The position numbers and the translations under genes were made by a program. A stretch of 64,000 bases of DNA, taken from assembly GCA_022605405.1 (NCBI GenBank), contig JABYQQ010000009.1, positions 1,178,001 to 1,242,000 on the forward strand. Reading direction: 5' to 3'. The DNA comes from Earliella scabrosa. Taxonomy: Eukaryota > Basidiomycota > Agaricomycetes > Polyporales > Polyporaceae. Below the pieces are notes generated by a model. That model did not search any database and had not been told where the DNA came from. It was given only the letters and a program-made list of their open reading frames with translations. Shown here one piece after another: positions 24,072-34,800 of the stretch; position 1 is the stretch's first letter; each line of letters starts with the position of its first letter.

Positions 24072-27000
24072 TTAGAGCGCCATGCCCGTCATAGACGAGT
24101 GCGTCGACATCGCATCGTCCTCCTTCAACCGCGCCTTATCCTTGTTCTCGGCCTCCTTCTCGCCATCCCTCGTGTTCGGATTCGGGGTTGCGTTCGGGCT
24201 CGCGTTGGTCGAGGGATACACCTCGTCCAGGTTCCGCGGCTTCAAATCCGCAGGCAGCTCATCCTCCCGGTGCTGGGGAACAGGAGGCACGTCCTTCGGC
24301 ACAGGAGGCATATCCTTGGGCACGGGGGGCATATCCTTGTCGTTCGGCATGGGAGGCATGGGTGGTGCTGGTGATGGGCCTCTGGAGAGCGACGCTATGC
24401 TTGATGGACGCGACGTCGTAGACGAGATCGAGGCTCGCCCTGCACGCTGAGAGAAAAACGAGCCGATGTTCGCGCCCCAGGTGCCGAACGTCGACGGCGG
24501 CGGCTTGGGCGGCTCAGGCTGGGCGAGCTGCTGCGCGCCGACGATGCTGAGGGGCCGCAAGCCGCGAGTTGATGTCGGCGTTGGTGGGACGTCGCTATTC
24601 CTCGGTGAACTACCACGTGATTCCCGCCGTAACTGGTGCTCGCTAGTGGGTGGCGAGGAAGAGGGATCGCTCATCACGGAGGAAGACGAGCTAGGGTTAC
24701 GCTGCATCCATCGTTCGCGTACACCTGCGACCGCGTTGAAGAAGTTGGTAGAGCCAGCAGCAATGGTACGCGAGACGGCCTCCCGGGCCGGAGCAAGTTG
24801 CTGGTCGAGCTTGAGCTCCTGAATGCCTTCCGACAGACGAAGACCAATGTCTGCGACGACAGAGGGCTTCTCGCTACATGGGTGCCTACGGGAAAATTGA
24901 CCGTGAGGACGAGATGAGCAGGAAATATGTCGATGGCACATACCGAGCTTCGACGATGTCAAAAATGAGGGGGTCGGTTACACGTTCCCACACTTCGTAC
25001 GCGTGCGACTTCTTGAACTCTTGTATCCAGACCATGTTGAAGTCTTGCATTGAGTTGGGATCGCCACCGGAACCGTCCGCGATCACGACACCGTTCCCTT
25101 GGCCTTTCGCGAGGAAGGCCGTGTACTTGACAGAGGACAGAGCGCCCATGATGTACTCCTCGAATTTCTGACGCAAGTAATCGTCACTGCCCTTGAAGCT
25201 GATGCAACACATCAGCGTAAGACTGAGTTGGGCTCGAGAACCTGACTTACTGCATGCTGCTGTTGACACTCATATCGGGGTCCTCGCTGTATCCGGCATT
25301 GACGTCCGTGACGATGTCGTCCATCCATTTCCTGTCTGCAGGCGTCAATGCCACCATGCGCTCAACATTCGGATTGCGGAACTCGATTGTTCCGGTTTCG
25401 ATCTACACGACATTAGCGGATGAGCGTAGCGGACATTGACAGCAGCGACAAGACGTACATTGACGAGCAGGTCAATCTCCTTCTGCTGTGTGACGATCGA
25501 GTTGGTGCTACCGCATAGCCAGCACCCAGTGTCCTTCAACATGTCGAGTTGCTGAAGAGGGAGGTATGGCTGGAAGAACGCGTCCTGAATTTATGACATC
25601 AATAAGCTGCTATACCTAGCGTTACGCGGTTGCACCTTACCTTGCCAAAGAGGTCAAGTGGAAGACCCATATAAGCCATCATGCTCTTCGGATCGGAGGT
25701 CTTCAATGACGTTGGCCGAGATAGTGTCTGCGCACGGTACGCTAACGGCGGGGAGCCACAATCGTCCAGATTCTGGAGAAGGCCTGAAGTGGAACGTTCA
25801 GTACGCATATAGTCAGATTATGAGATGAGTCTGCGTACCCGGCACAAGCGTGACGAGCGAATATTGATATGTACATAGCCGTTCGACTGGATGTCCGAAG
25901 AACATAATCTGCAACATGTGAGCTGAGCAGAACCACAGCTTGATACGACAAGTAGAGCTACCTTCTTCTGCAGCATCAACGCCTTCACGAGAATGAGCGT
26001 CCGATGGCGGAAGGTATGTACCAACTCTCGCAAGTTCGTCCCTACACCCAGTGTGAGCGGAGATGGTGACAGGTAAAGACTCTTGAGTGCATACCCATGT
26101 ACAAGCCGCTCTCGGTCAGCTGACCACGAAGCGAGTGCTCAAGCGAGGAGTAGAAGTCATCGAGAATGCTCGTGTCGGTGAAGTCTCGTTGAGAGAATAG
26201 CGCCTTTGTGATGACACCTAGACGATCGCTGGGGCAAACTCGTCAAACTTTGAACAGACAGGACGTACTGTACTCGCACATACCGAATGGGTCCAAACAC
26301 CGGTTTGGAAGCAAGTACCACAACAGCCTTCTGTACCGTCGACCGTGTCACATCATCGCCCTTCACAAGCAAGTCCGCAGAACTGATCTGCCGGTTACAT
26401 CTGCAACAGAATCAGCATGTGAAACCGATGTACGGCGTGTCCTTGGAAAGACCCACGATATGCCGAAGATTGTGGTGGGGTTGGGAGAAGATGGCACCAA
26501 ATGAAAGTACGAATAATCCTCCGTGGTCTAAGAGAGGTCATGGATAGTTCCTCCTGACATTGATGGACGACTTACGAGGTGAGCGCCGTCGGGAAGCGCA
26601 AGGAACGGGAGTATCTTGGCTATCTCCTCGTCGTCAAAGATCTCTCCTCGAGAGAAATCAATCTTGGGCCCAACCTATGCCCCCAGAGTCATCAAGTAAC
26701 ACGTCTATTACGGGGTAGTAGCGAACACACCAAATGATTGAAGTCCACCAACGCAATGCCCAATACCAGCTTCCCCTTCGTTGGCTGCACCAAGAGAGAC
26801 TCTGGGCGTGCTTTCTTGGAGTATGATGTCGAAGCAGAGCCAAATGACGCGATGCTGTCGGTATCACTCTTCAGGTGCAAGCCAGCCGAAGGCGGCCTTG
26901 ATGAGAATGTGGCAGATGGGGGTATCGACGGGGGAAGTGGCGTGGACATGGGCTTCTCCATCTCGTGCACGGAGGGCGCGACACTGGACAGCGGAGACTC

Positions 27001-27363
27001 GCCTTCGTCGTACTTGCGTGCAAAGAAGCTTCTGTCATCTCCGTCACCGTACAGATCCGAGCCTGGCGAGCTCGCGTCTGTGTGACTGTCCGTTGTATTC
27101 CGTTTCGCTAATCCGGCAAGGGAAAGGCTTTGGCGAACCAGCGTCACAGGCGTAACCGCAGGCTCATGTGCTTGCGAGACTCCGAGCGAAGTCGAGTCGC
27201 GTGGTGAGCGCGGAGGAGAAGAAAGAGCAATGGACTTGGCGGACGCAGTGTCGCCGTCTGAGAAGTGTGGCTCGGAATGGTTGTCATCGTCGTGATCGGG
27301 GTCGATGAGAAAGCGAGTGTTGAGAGGTGAAGGCTCGGGGGTGCGGTCGAATGCAGACGACAT
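24072..27363 (-). CDS. AVL9: Late secretory pathway protein AVL9 (DENN-like)
   Basis: Homologue of yeast Avl9, a DENN-related protein of exocytic transport from the Golgi. The start is MSSAFDRTPEPSPLNTRF (ATG 27363-27361). About 200 residues of Ser/Pro-rich disordered head precede the AVL9 core, which begins VLGIALVDFNHLVGPKIDFS. Core landmarks are YFHLVPSSPNPTTIFGISCN, RQISSADLLVKGDDVTRSTV, KAVVVLASKPVFGPI, LRELVHTFRHRTLILVKALM, and LQKKIMFFGHPVERLCTYQY. They continue with CWLCGSTNSIVTQQ, EIDLLVNIETGTIEFRNP and FEEYIMGALSSVKY. A third, disordered segment of about 250 residues contains a short Pro-rich repeat (MPPVPKD units, about 24275-24370) and ends EDDAMSTHSSMTGMAL with TAA at 24074-24072. 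All exons are open. The domain assignment is firm; the tail is fungal-specific and its role is unknown. Confidence 0.93.
24275..24370 (-). repeat. Short tandem Pro-rich repeat in the AVL9 tail
   Basis: Four consecutive units on the coding strand encode variants of MPPxPxD (MPPMPND, MPPVPKD, MPPVPKD, VPPVPQ). At DNA level it is an imperfect 21-24-base repeat (plus-strand ggcacrggaggcatatcctt). It offers PxxP-type SH3 ligands and is a likely site of length polymorphism. Confidence 0.7.
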
Positions 27364-28089
27364 GGCAAGCTGTCAAGTGCGCGAGAAAGTGGACACAGTC
27401 ACGGAAGTGATTGGGAAGGTGATCCGCAGGCTTCGAAAAGGCGACCGTGCGCGCGAGAAGAAGAAGAAGCTCTAGGCGTGCTGAACAGGAGCAGGATGTT
27501 GTCGAAACCAGGTCGAAACGGCTGGATAGAGACGAAGAAGAGAGTAAGACGGACGAGGCGTTGCTGTGAGGCTGTAGCGAGTGGCCGGTCCAATCTGGCC
27601 AAAATCGAAAGGGCCTTTCTGTAGGCGCTCATAGCATCCCTTCACATCGCCACGTGGATGTGATCCCATCGAGGGTTCTCTCGTCCGCATCAACCGCTTG
27701 CACCAGTAGGAAAAGATGAACTTGAACAACCTCAATTATCAATGCGCATTGCGTCTACCAACGGCCACTTGCCATTGTGTGCTATGTACAAGTATCTTTC
27801 CTCTCCTACTATCCGTGGTTGACGCTTCAGCCTGCCAACGAAATGTTTCAGCCTGTCAGTCCACTGCAAGGAGATCATCACACGTCGCACACAGCCGTTT
27901 CATCCATAATTCCGAGAGGCAAATATCGATGATGCGCTCAACTAGAGGCTAGTAACTGGACACCGCCCAAAGGACGCACGTTGTGCGATGTGCACTGCTG
28001 AAGCCACGGATAGCAGCGGCCCGTGGGGCGACTCAAGTCGAGCCCTCGGGCCGAAAGTACTGGAACCCTCTTTCTCAAGTTCTCCTACC
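27364..28089. other. Divergent promoter region of AVL9 and the reductase gene
   Basis: 726 bases between divergent starts. No canonical TATA box or other discrete element was recognised, and short frames here have no domain. Confidence 0.5.
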
Positions 28090-29515
28090 ATGTCCACCGG
28101 CGAGGCCTTGGACGTTTGTGTCATCGGGTTTGGTGGTGAGTCTCTCACTGTGAGGATATAGGAGTCACTAGCCAAGGCTTTGAACACTGACACCATCCGG
28201 ATTCCCCATGTACAGCAATCGGCGCACTCTACGCATACGCTCTGGACAAATCTCCCACTGTTAGAGTAACTGCAGTTTGTAGGTGAGTCGCTCCCTTCAC
28301 CCTCTCCTCGATTGATCGTTGTGCTTACCATGCATCAAACAGGTCCAACTACGATGCCTTACAAGGTCAGGCAGATCCACACTTCGGATATCTCGAACAG
28401 GCTGATCTTCGACTTCACCATACAGAACACGGTCTAGACATCGAATCCGATAGACTGGGCACCCGCAACGCGTGGAAGCCATACCGAGGTGAGTTGCGCC
28501 TCATTTCATTCCGGTTCTAGCCTGTTCCACTAGTACTGAATGGTTGAATCCCATTCAGTTGTGCGCACGGTTGAAGAAGCAGCCGATCGTCTTTACGCCT
28601 ACGTCATCTGTGCATACAAGTGCATCCCGGAGATCACAACCACGCCTGCCCTACTTTCTCCCATCCTCTCGAAGCTACGCAGTGGCGATGGGACGTCATC
28701 CGAAGGGCGCCCCACGACGTTCGTCCTCCTGCAGAACGGAATTGGGATTGAAGACGACCTTCTCGAGGCCCTCTCGAAGATCAGTGCCCCAACCGTGGTT
28801 ATATCGGGCTGCTGCTGGGTCGACACGACGGCCGTCGATGGAGGGAGGAAGGTCGTTCAACACGGGAACGAGACGCTCGTGCTGGGATACCATCTCCCTG
28901 CAACGTCGACATCAGCCAACGAGTCTGTTGAGAAGACGGCCCAAGATTCATTGAACGCCCTCTGTGCGCTGTTCAGCGCCGCGGGCTCCGTGACCCAAGC
29001 CGCGCCAGATGCCGACATCGCGCGCTGGCGAAAGGTGCTCTGGTGAGAATCCTCAGGCTCGCACGCACGCACGCGACTCGCACTGATGCCATTCTCGTTC
29101 GGCATGACGTATGCCCTTCCCTGCCCGCAGGAACGCATCCTTCTCAACGCTCTGTACCCTCACACGCGCGCACGTCGGCGACGTCCTCGCGAACCCCTCT
29201 TCGCGTCAAGCGCTCAAGGACATCATGGCCGAGGTCCTCACGGTCGCGCGCGCGTCGCTCCCGCCGTCGCCTGCGGTGGACGAGACCCTGTCGGATGCGG
29301 TGATCGACTCGATCATTGAGCACGAGAACCCTCAGTCCGTGTTTCGGCCCTCGATGCTCGTCGACCTCGACTGCGGGCGGCCGATGGAGGTCGAGGCCAT
29401 CGTCGGTGGCGTGTTGCGGAGAGCGCGGGCGAAAGGCGTGCCGACGCCGAGGCTGGATCTAGTGTATGCGGGGTTGTCGGTCATCCAGGGCAAGCTCATT
29501 GGCGGGAGGGTTTGA
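28090..29515 (+). CDS. 2-dehydropantoate 2-reductase (ketopantoate reductase) family protein
   Basis: An NAD(P)H-dependent reductase of the ApbA/PanE fold; the classic reaction is ketopantoate to pantoate in the pantothenate/CoA pathway. The start is MSTGEALDVCVIGFG (ATG 28090), whose Rossmann motif GFGAIGALYAYAL is completed by the second exon. Then come TAVCRSNYDALQ and the NAD-domain landmarks YAYVICAYKCIPE and FVLLQNGIGIEDDL. The catalytic-lysine region WRKVLWNASFSTLCTLT is formed by an intron at about 29045-29131. The C-terminal helical domain has SVFRPSMLVDLDCGRPMEVE, matching the substrate-binding SMxxD...E pattern, and ends GKLIGGRV with TGA at 29513-29515. Key residues (glycine loop, Lys, Asn, Ser, Glu) are present. 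Fungi carry several paralogues of this fold, so the true substrate may differ. Confidence 0.9.
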
Positions 29516-29750
29516 CCAGGTTTGACCGTGGACGGAGGGTCCGAGGTCTGTCGGTGGAACCCGGTACTTCTTGGCACTCCAGTTCAGGGACCGACAGGAA
29601 GAAGCGGACGGCATACGAGGGGAAGATTGGAACAATTGTACATTTGCATTGACTTTTCTCACAGCACGACATGCAAGAACGACGACGGTGACGGTAGTAC
29701 GACAACTTCTATCTTACAGTGCCATCCGGGCATCTCGCGGAGACAACCGT

Positions 29751-31246
29751 TCACGCGTAGCAGAGAATGCGGTAGCGCTGATAATCGAGACCCTCAGCAT
29801 CGTAACCCCTGGGAGGAGCAGGGAAGGCTTACCTTCTCCTCCTTCTCGTCTTGGGCGTACGGGATGAATGCCTTGGGGAGAGTAGGTCCGCACTTGCCAG
29901 GTACAACCGCGCGGTTGTGTTCCGCCTGAGCGATGAAGAGAGGCTGACCGTTCGCCTCGCGGCCACCCTCGACGGGACGACCGGGAAGCTCCCCGAGGTC
30001 AACACGACCCTCCCAATCGACCCAGCGAACGGCACGGTGGTCGCCGACGAGCACCTCGAATTTGGGGAGCTACACGAGGCACGGCACTCAGTTCGGTACT
30101 GTCAGGGTGCCCTTGGGCGAACTCACATGAATCTCCTTGTGACCGTAGCCGATGACGCCGCCCTTCTCGAAGATGGGCGAGGCCTTGCCAATCTCTGAAT
30201 GCAAGTGAGAGTGAGGTCACGGAGATGGGATCAGATAGTGAAGAGGAGAGTCAGGGAAGTGGAACTCACGGAGACTGCCCTGATCGCCGAGAGGGATTCA
30301 GCGTTCATGTCCGCAGATCAAAAAACCCCGGCTCACCTCGTGGAAGCCGCGGCAAATGTAGTGGGGGGTGCCGTGCTCCTCTCCGCCGGGAATGGCAATG
30401 TTGGTGGGGATGTTCTTGCCGTCGACCAGGATCCAGGTGACTGGACCGCGCGCCCTGCCCTCATAGTATTCGCGCGTGCGCTGCTCGGCGTCGTGCAACC
30501 AGTTCTGGAGAGCCCAAAGGTTCGACTTTTTCTGTACGGTTTGCCAAGCGGCTTTATGAATGGCTGCCGATTGGAGATAACAAAGGGCGTACCTCTTCTT
30601 CGCTCTTCTTGTGCTCGTTGTAGGCGAAGTAGCCAGCGCCGATGGCGGCAATACCGGCAAGAAGGCCACCTCCGATCTGTAGGGAGAACATGAGGACGGA
30701 TGCACAACGAGGAATATCCGGCGTCACCCACCTCGATCTGCTTCTTGCGGTCGTCACTGAGGCTGTCCCAACCGTGCTTGCGCTCCTCTTCGTGGATGGG
30801 GACTGACTGGTCGGGATGCTGGGTCTGCGGCTTCTCACTGTAACCTCCACCACCGCCATGGCTCACTGCGGAGATCGAGATGTTAATATGAGCTGCGCTT
30901 CAGAGCAAGCGTAGAGACGCACTAGGTTGCTGCGGAGGCTGCTGGTAGCCGCCACCTTGGTGGTGATGTTCATGTTCATGCTCGTTCACCTCTTCGGGCA
31001 GACGTCCCCAGAGGGCGGGAGTTGCAGGGGGCTCCCATCCAGACTGTACGACGATAGTGAGATATATCTCGATGTACGATGTCAGGGTAATAACTACCTG
31101 AGACTGGTGAGGCTGAATGATCTTGTACTTGTGACCTGACGCAAGTCATGAGCAAAGATGGATGGCGTAGCAGTGACGCACATACCCTGATACTCGACGA
31201 CAGACCCAGCGTCGTACTGGGTACCAGGCTCCCAACGGTAGACCAT
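29751..31246 (-). CDS. CBM5/12 - transmembrane - DM9 (DUF3421) repeat protein
   Basis: The start is MVYRWEPGTQYDAGSVVEYQ (ATG 31246-31244), a CBM5/12 carbohydrate-binding module completed by HKYKIIQPHQSQ and WEPPATPALWGRL. A His/Gly/Gln-rich linker (EHEHEHHHQGGGYQQPPQQP) and a charged segment (ERKHGWDSLSDDRKKQIE) follow. Next is a glycine-zipper-like hydrophobic helix, GGGLLAGIAAIGAGYFAY. The C-terminal half carries two DM9 repeats: WILVDGKNIPTNIAIPGGEE with HYICRGFHE, then WVDWEGRVDLGELPGRPVEG with PLFIAQAEHN. Such repeats occur in mannose-binding lectins. The final small exon (GLDYQRYRILCYA, TGA 29753-29751) is joined by an unusually short intron of about 40 bases; reading through gives a near-identical length tail, so the exact C-terminus is uncertain. 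Role: probably cell-wall or glycan recognition, which is inference. Confidence 0.8.
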
Positions 31247-31894
31247 GTTGACGATGTAGTGGAATAGAGTGTGGCAGAGGAGAAGAGGAGAGTTGTAGAG
31301 ACGAGCTCTGGATGATGCAACTGTCATGCAGGGGTTTATATACGCAGTACGGCCCCTGGAGGGATGATCATGGAGTATGCCGCATGTTTGCCGAGAACCA
31401 TAGGAATGGACGGCCAGCGGCGATGATCAGATTGCATGACTGCACGTGTGGGCGGGACGAGGAGTTTGTGAAGGGGTCTCGGCGACGAAGTCCGCAGCCA
31501 CTAATGGGGATGCCGAACACAGTGAGGGGCAAATGCGCAACGTGCCGACTCGGAGTGGACCCGGTCCACTGGTACCACAATCACATTCAAGAGCTCTGAG
31601 CGCCGGACTGGCATCGCAGTCGTGCGTGTTGGCGCAGTTGAGTCCACGATAACGTATACGTAGGCTCGGGCTCGGGAACATGGTGGATGCTGGTCAAGAT
31701 GCGAGTCACTCGGCTGAGCCCTCAGGCGAGCGGGCCGGCGTTCAGTACGGGTGACTTCCCTTTTAGGACCCCCCATCAACGCAGATTTTTTGGCGAGCGC
31801 GGGCGTCTCTTCCACTCTCTTCATTTTCCTCGACAATCCGGTCAACCTTCGCTCGTTCTGCTGCTTTCCTCGGTCCTCGTTGGAAGCGGTGGAC
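31247..31894. other. Divergent promoter region, CBM12-DM9 gene and MDN1
   Basis: 648 bases between divergent starts. On the lectin side there is a clear TATA box. On the MDN1 side there is none, only a pyrimidine-rich tract (about 31800-31870) before the ATG, as is common for housekeeping genes. Confidence 0.6.
31335..31343 (-). promoter_or_regulatory. TATA box of the CBM12-DM9 gene
   Basis: The minus strand reads GTATATAAACCCC about 90 bases upstream of the ATG at 31246. A pyrimidine-rich stretch with CTCTCC/CATC initiator-like sequence follows. Confidence 0.6.
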
Positions 31895-34800
31895 ATGGCT
31901 GAACCCGAGGCTACGCTCTGCGATCCGTTACGTCTGGATCTTCAACGACAGACACAAAAATTGATCGACCAATTCCCTGAGGACGGTCCCATCGCTGCCC
32001 TCCGAAATGTCTCTTCTCGACAAGCCGTTCTTGATAACCTCTCTGTGCTCCTGCTCTCGCCCCGGTACACGATGGCCGTATGTATGCTCTTTAAGCCATT
32101 GCTTCTTGACCTTTGCGCCTGTTGGTTGCATCAAGACACGGACATGCTCGAGAAGTTCGAGGCACTGTGTTTGCTCATCGAGATCTGTGAAGAACTGTAC
32201 TCGTGCGTTTCTCCTCTATCTCTCGGCTCATGAGAAGTCTCACTGTCTATCTTAGCGTTTTGAGTGCACTCCTGCGCATGCCCGGCTTCGAGCGAGGCCC
32301 CATCTCCTCACTCCACTCAAGCGACCCCGGGGCACATATCCTGCAACGCGTTCTCCTCGCGTACTATCGTCTTCTGCAAGCGAATGTTGCTCTGCCTCGC
32401 TCGCTCGGCTGGCCCCTCACTCCACTGGCTCAACTCATCTGGCAATCACACCCCGACAATGGCGTTCGCTTCTTGGCGATCAGGTGTTACGCCCTACAAG
32501 CTGGTATGACGGAGAACGAGCGCGTGAAGGTGGAGAAGGAGGTGCTGGGTGAAGTGTCCACAGTCGACTGCCCGCTCGCATATGGCGTAAGTCAAGACGG
32601 CACAGTGCGCGTAGTCGACGGATGGATCGTACCCGTCCTAGAGTTGGAAAGGGTGACGCACGCGAGGGACGCGTTCCTCAGGGCAGGCGATTACTACCTC
32701 TCACACGACATCGACTCAAGCGAGCCTATTCATCCCGCGGAGCTGAGGTGCGTGCTCTGTCATGCGCATGTTTCAGGAGGCTAACGACATCGTCAGTCCA
32801 ATGGTCGTGAACATACACGGCGTTCTGATGCTCCGTTCTTCATTACCGACGCAATCTCCAACGTCGCTCATCGAAACCCCCACTGCCGTGCGAGCTCTAC
32901 GTCAGATTGCCCTCCATCTCTCCCTCCGGCTGCCAATACTGCTCACTTCCGCACCGTCCTCGGGAAAAGCCCTCCTCATCTCTCATGTCGCCCAAATTCT
33001 CTACTCGCAGTCGCGCAACCATATCGTGACTATTCACCTCGCCGACACCTCCCTTGACCCTCGTTCGTTATTGGGATCGTACGTGTCGTCACCTACGCGA
33101 CCGGGAACCTTTGAGTGGAAGGAAGGAGTGCTCGTACGTGCAATGCGGCAAGGCAAATGGGTTGTTCTTGAGGATATAGACCGCGCGACCATGGAGGTCC
33201 TCGGTATATTGAAGCCTCTGGTCGAGTCTCTTGGCGCGGACAAGTGGATCGGTGGTCGCGCGCGACTCAATGTTCCTAGCAGGGGAGTGGTTGAAGCAGA
33301 AGACGCGTTTGCGCTATTCGCGACGCGTTCCCTGCAACCCTCTCGGAAAGGCGCCTTCCCAAGTCCAACGTTCTTCGGTGCCCACAAGTTCTACGAAGTC
33401 GTCGTCGACTCCCCCACAGTGAGCGACCTCAGAATCATTGTCGACACGAAGTTCCCTCGCCTCGCGGGCGCTCCAGCGCAGGGTCTCATCAATCTATGGG
33501 AAGATGTTCGCGCTCTCGGGAGTCCTGCCTCGACTCGCGACATTGGTCTTCGTGAACTCGAGCGGTTCTGCACTCGAGTCAACGGCATACTCCCTACCAG
33601 TCATCCGTCCATGGACGTCGACGAAGACTTAACCCAACCCATCAGTCTCTCCCAGGTCGTCCATAATCCCGCCATGCGTGAGGACATCTTTCTGGAGGCT
33701 CGTGATGTCTTTTTCGGAGCTGGCGCTACCACGGCATCTGGTCGCGTGCACCTCGACGCAGTCGCGCAAGTGGTCGCGGGGCACCTCGGTCTGTCAGAGG
33801 ACCGCCGCGAGTGGATTCTCCACAAGCGCACCCCGGAGTTCGACCTGGACAAGGACGTCAACGGGCGCATCACGGCCGTACGGGCGGGGCGCACTCGGCT
33901 ACCCGCGCTGAGCGGCAAGGCGCAAGTGGCACCGCCCGTCACGCGTCCCTTCGCGATGCATCGTCCTGCGGTGTCGCTGATCGCGCGCCTAGCGACCGCC
34001 ATCTCGCTCGCGGAGCCCGTGCTCCTCACGGGAGAGACTGGTACGGGCAAGACGAGCGTCGTGACGCATCTCGCGTCCCTCCTCCATCGTCCGCTCATCT
34101 CCCTCAATCTGTCGAACCAGACGGAGTCATCCGACATCCTGGGCGGGTTCAAGCCTGTGGACGCGCGCGTGCCCGGCGGCGAGCTGCAGGCACAGTTCCT
34201 CGAGCTCTTTGGTAAGACGTTCAGCCGGAAGAGGAACGCGGTGTTCGAGGAGTCGGTACGGAAAGCAGTTCAGGAGAGGAAGTGGAAGCGCGCGGCTGGG
34301 CTGTGGCTCGAGGCGGTTAGGCTCGCGAAGGATCGGATACAGGCGAAGCAAGCCGAGGAGGATGCGTACGTCTGTTCGTCGACTGCTCGAGCGTGTCATG
34401 CTCACCGAACCTGTAGGAAGGAACTGGAGGGCGGCGCTTCAAGGAAGCGCAGGAAGGTGGAGGGTGCTGGTTTGAACGTGTCGCTGGAGGCGTGGGATGC
34501 ATTCGAGCAGAGCGTGAAGACATTCGAAGTCCAGCATGTGCAAGGCAAAAGCAAGTTCGCGTTCGCTTTCGTAGAAGGACCCTTGGTGAAGGCGCTGCGC
34601 AATGGCGACTGGTAAGTCCCTCGTTCTTTTATCGGGAGCTTCTCATCATGGTGAATCATAGGATCCTGCTTGACGAGGTCAACCTAGCGACCCCTGAGAC
34701 ACTCGAGTCAATCTCTGGGCTGCTCCACGGGCCGACAGCGTCCATCACCCTCACCGAGCAAGGTTCCCTTGAACCAATTCCTCGCCATCCAGATTTCCGC

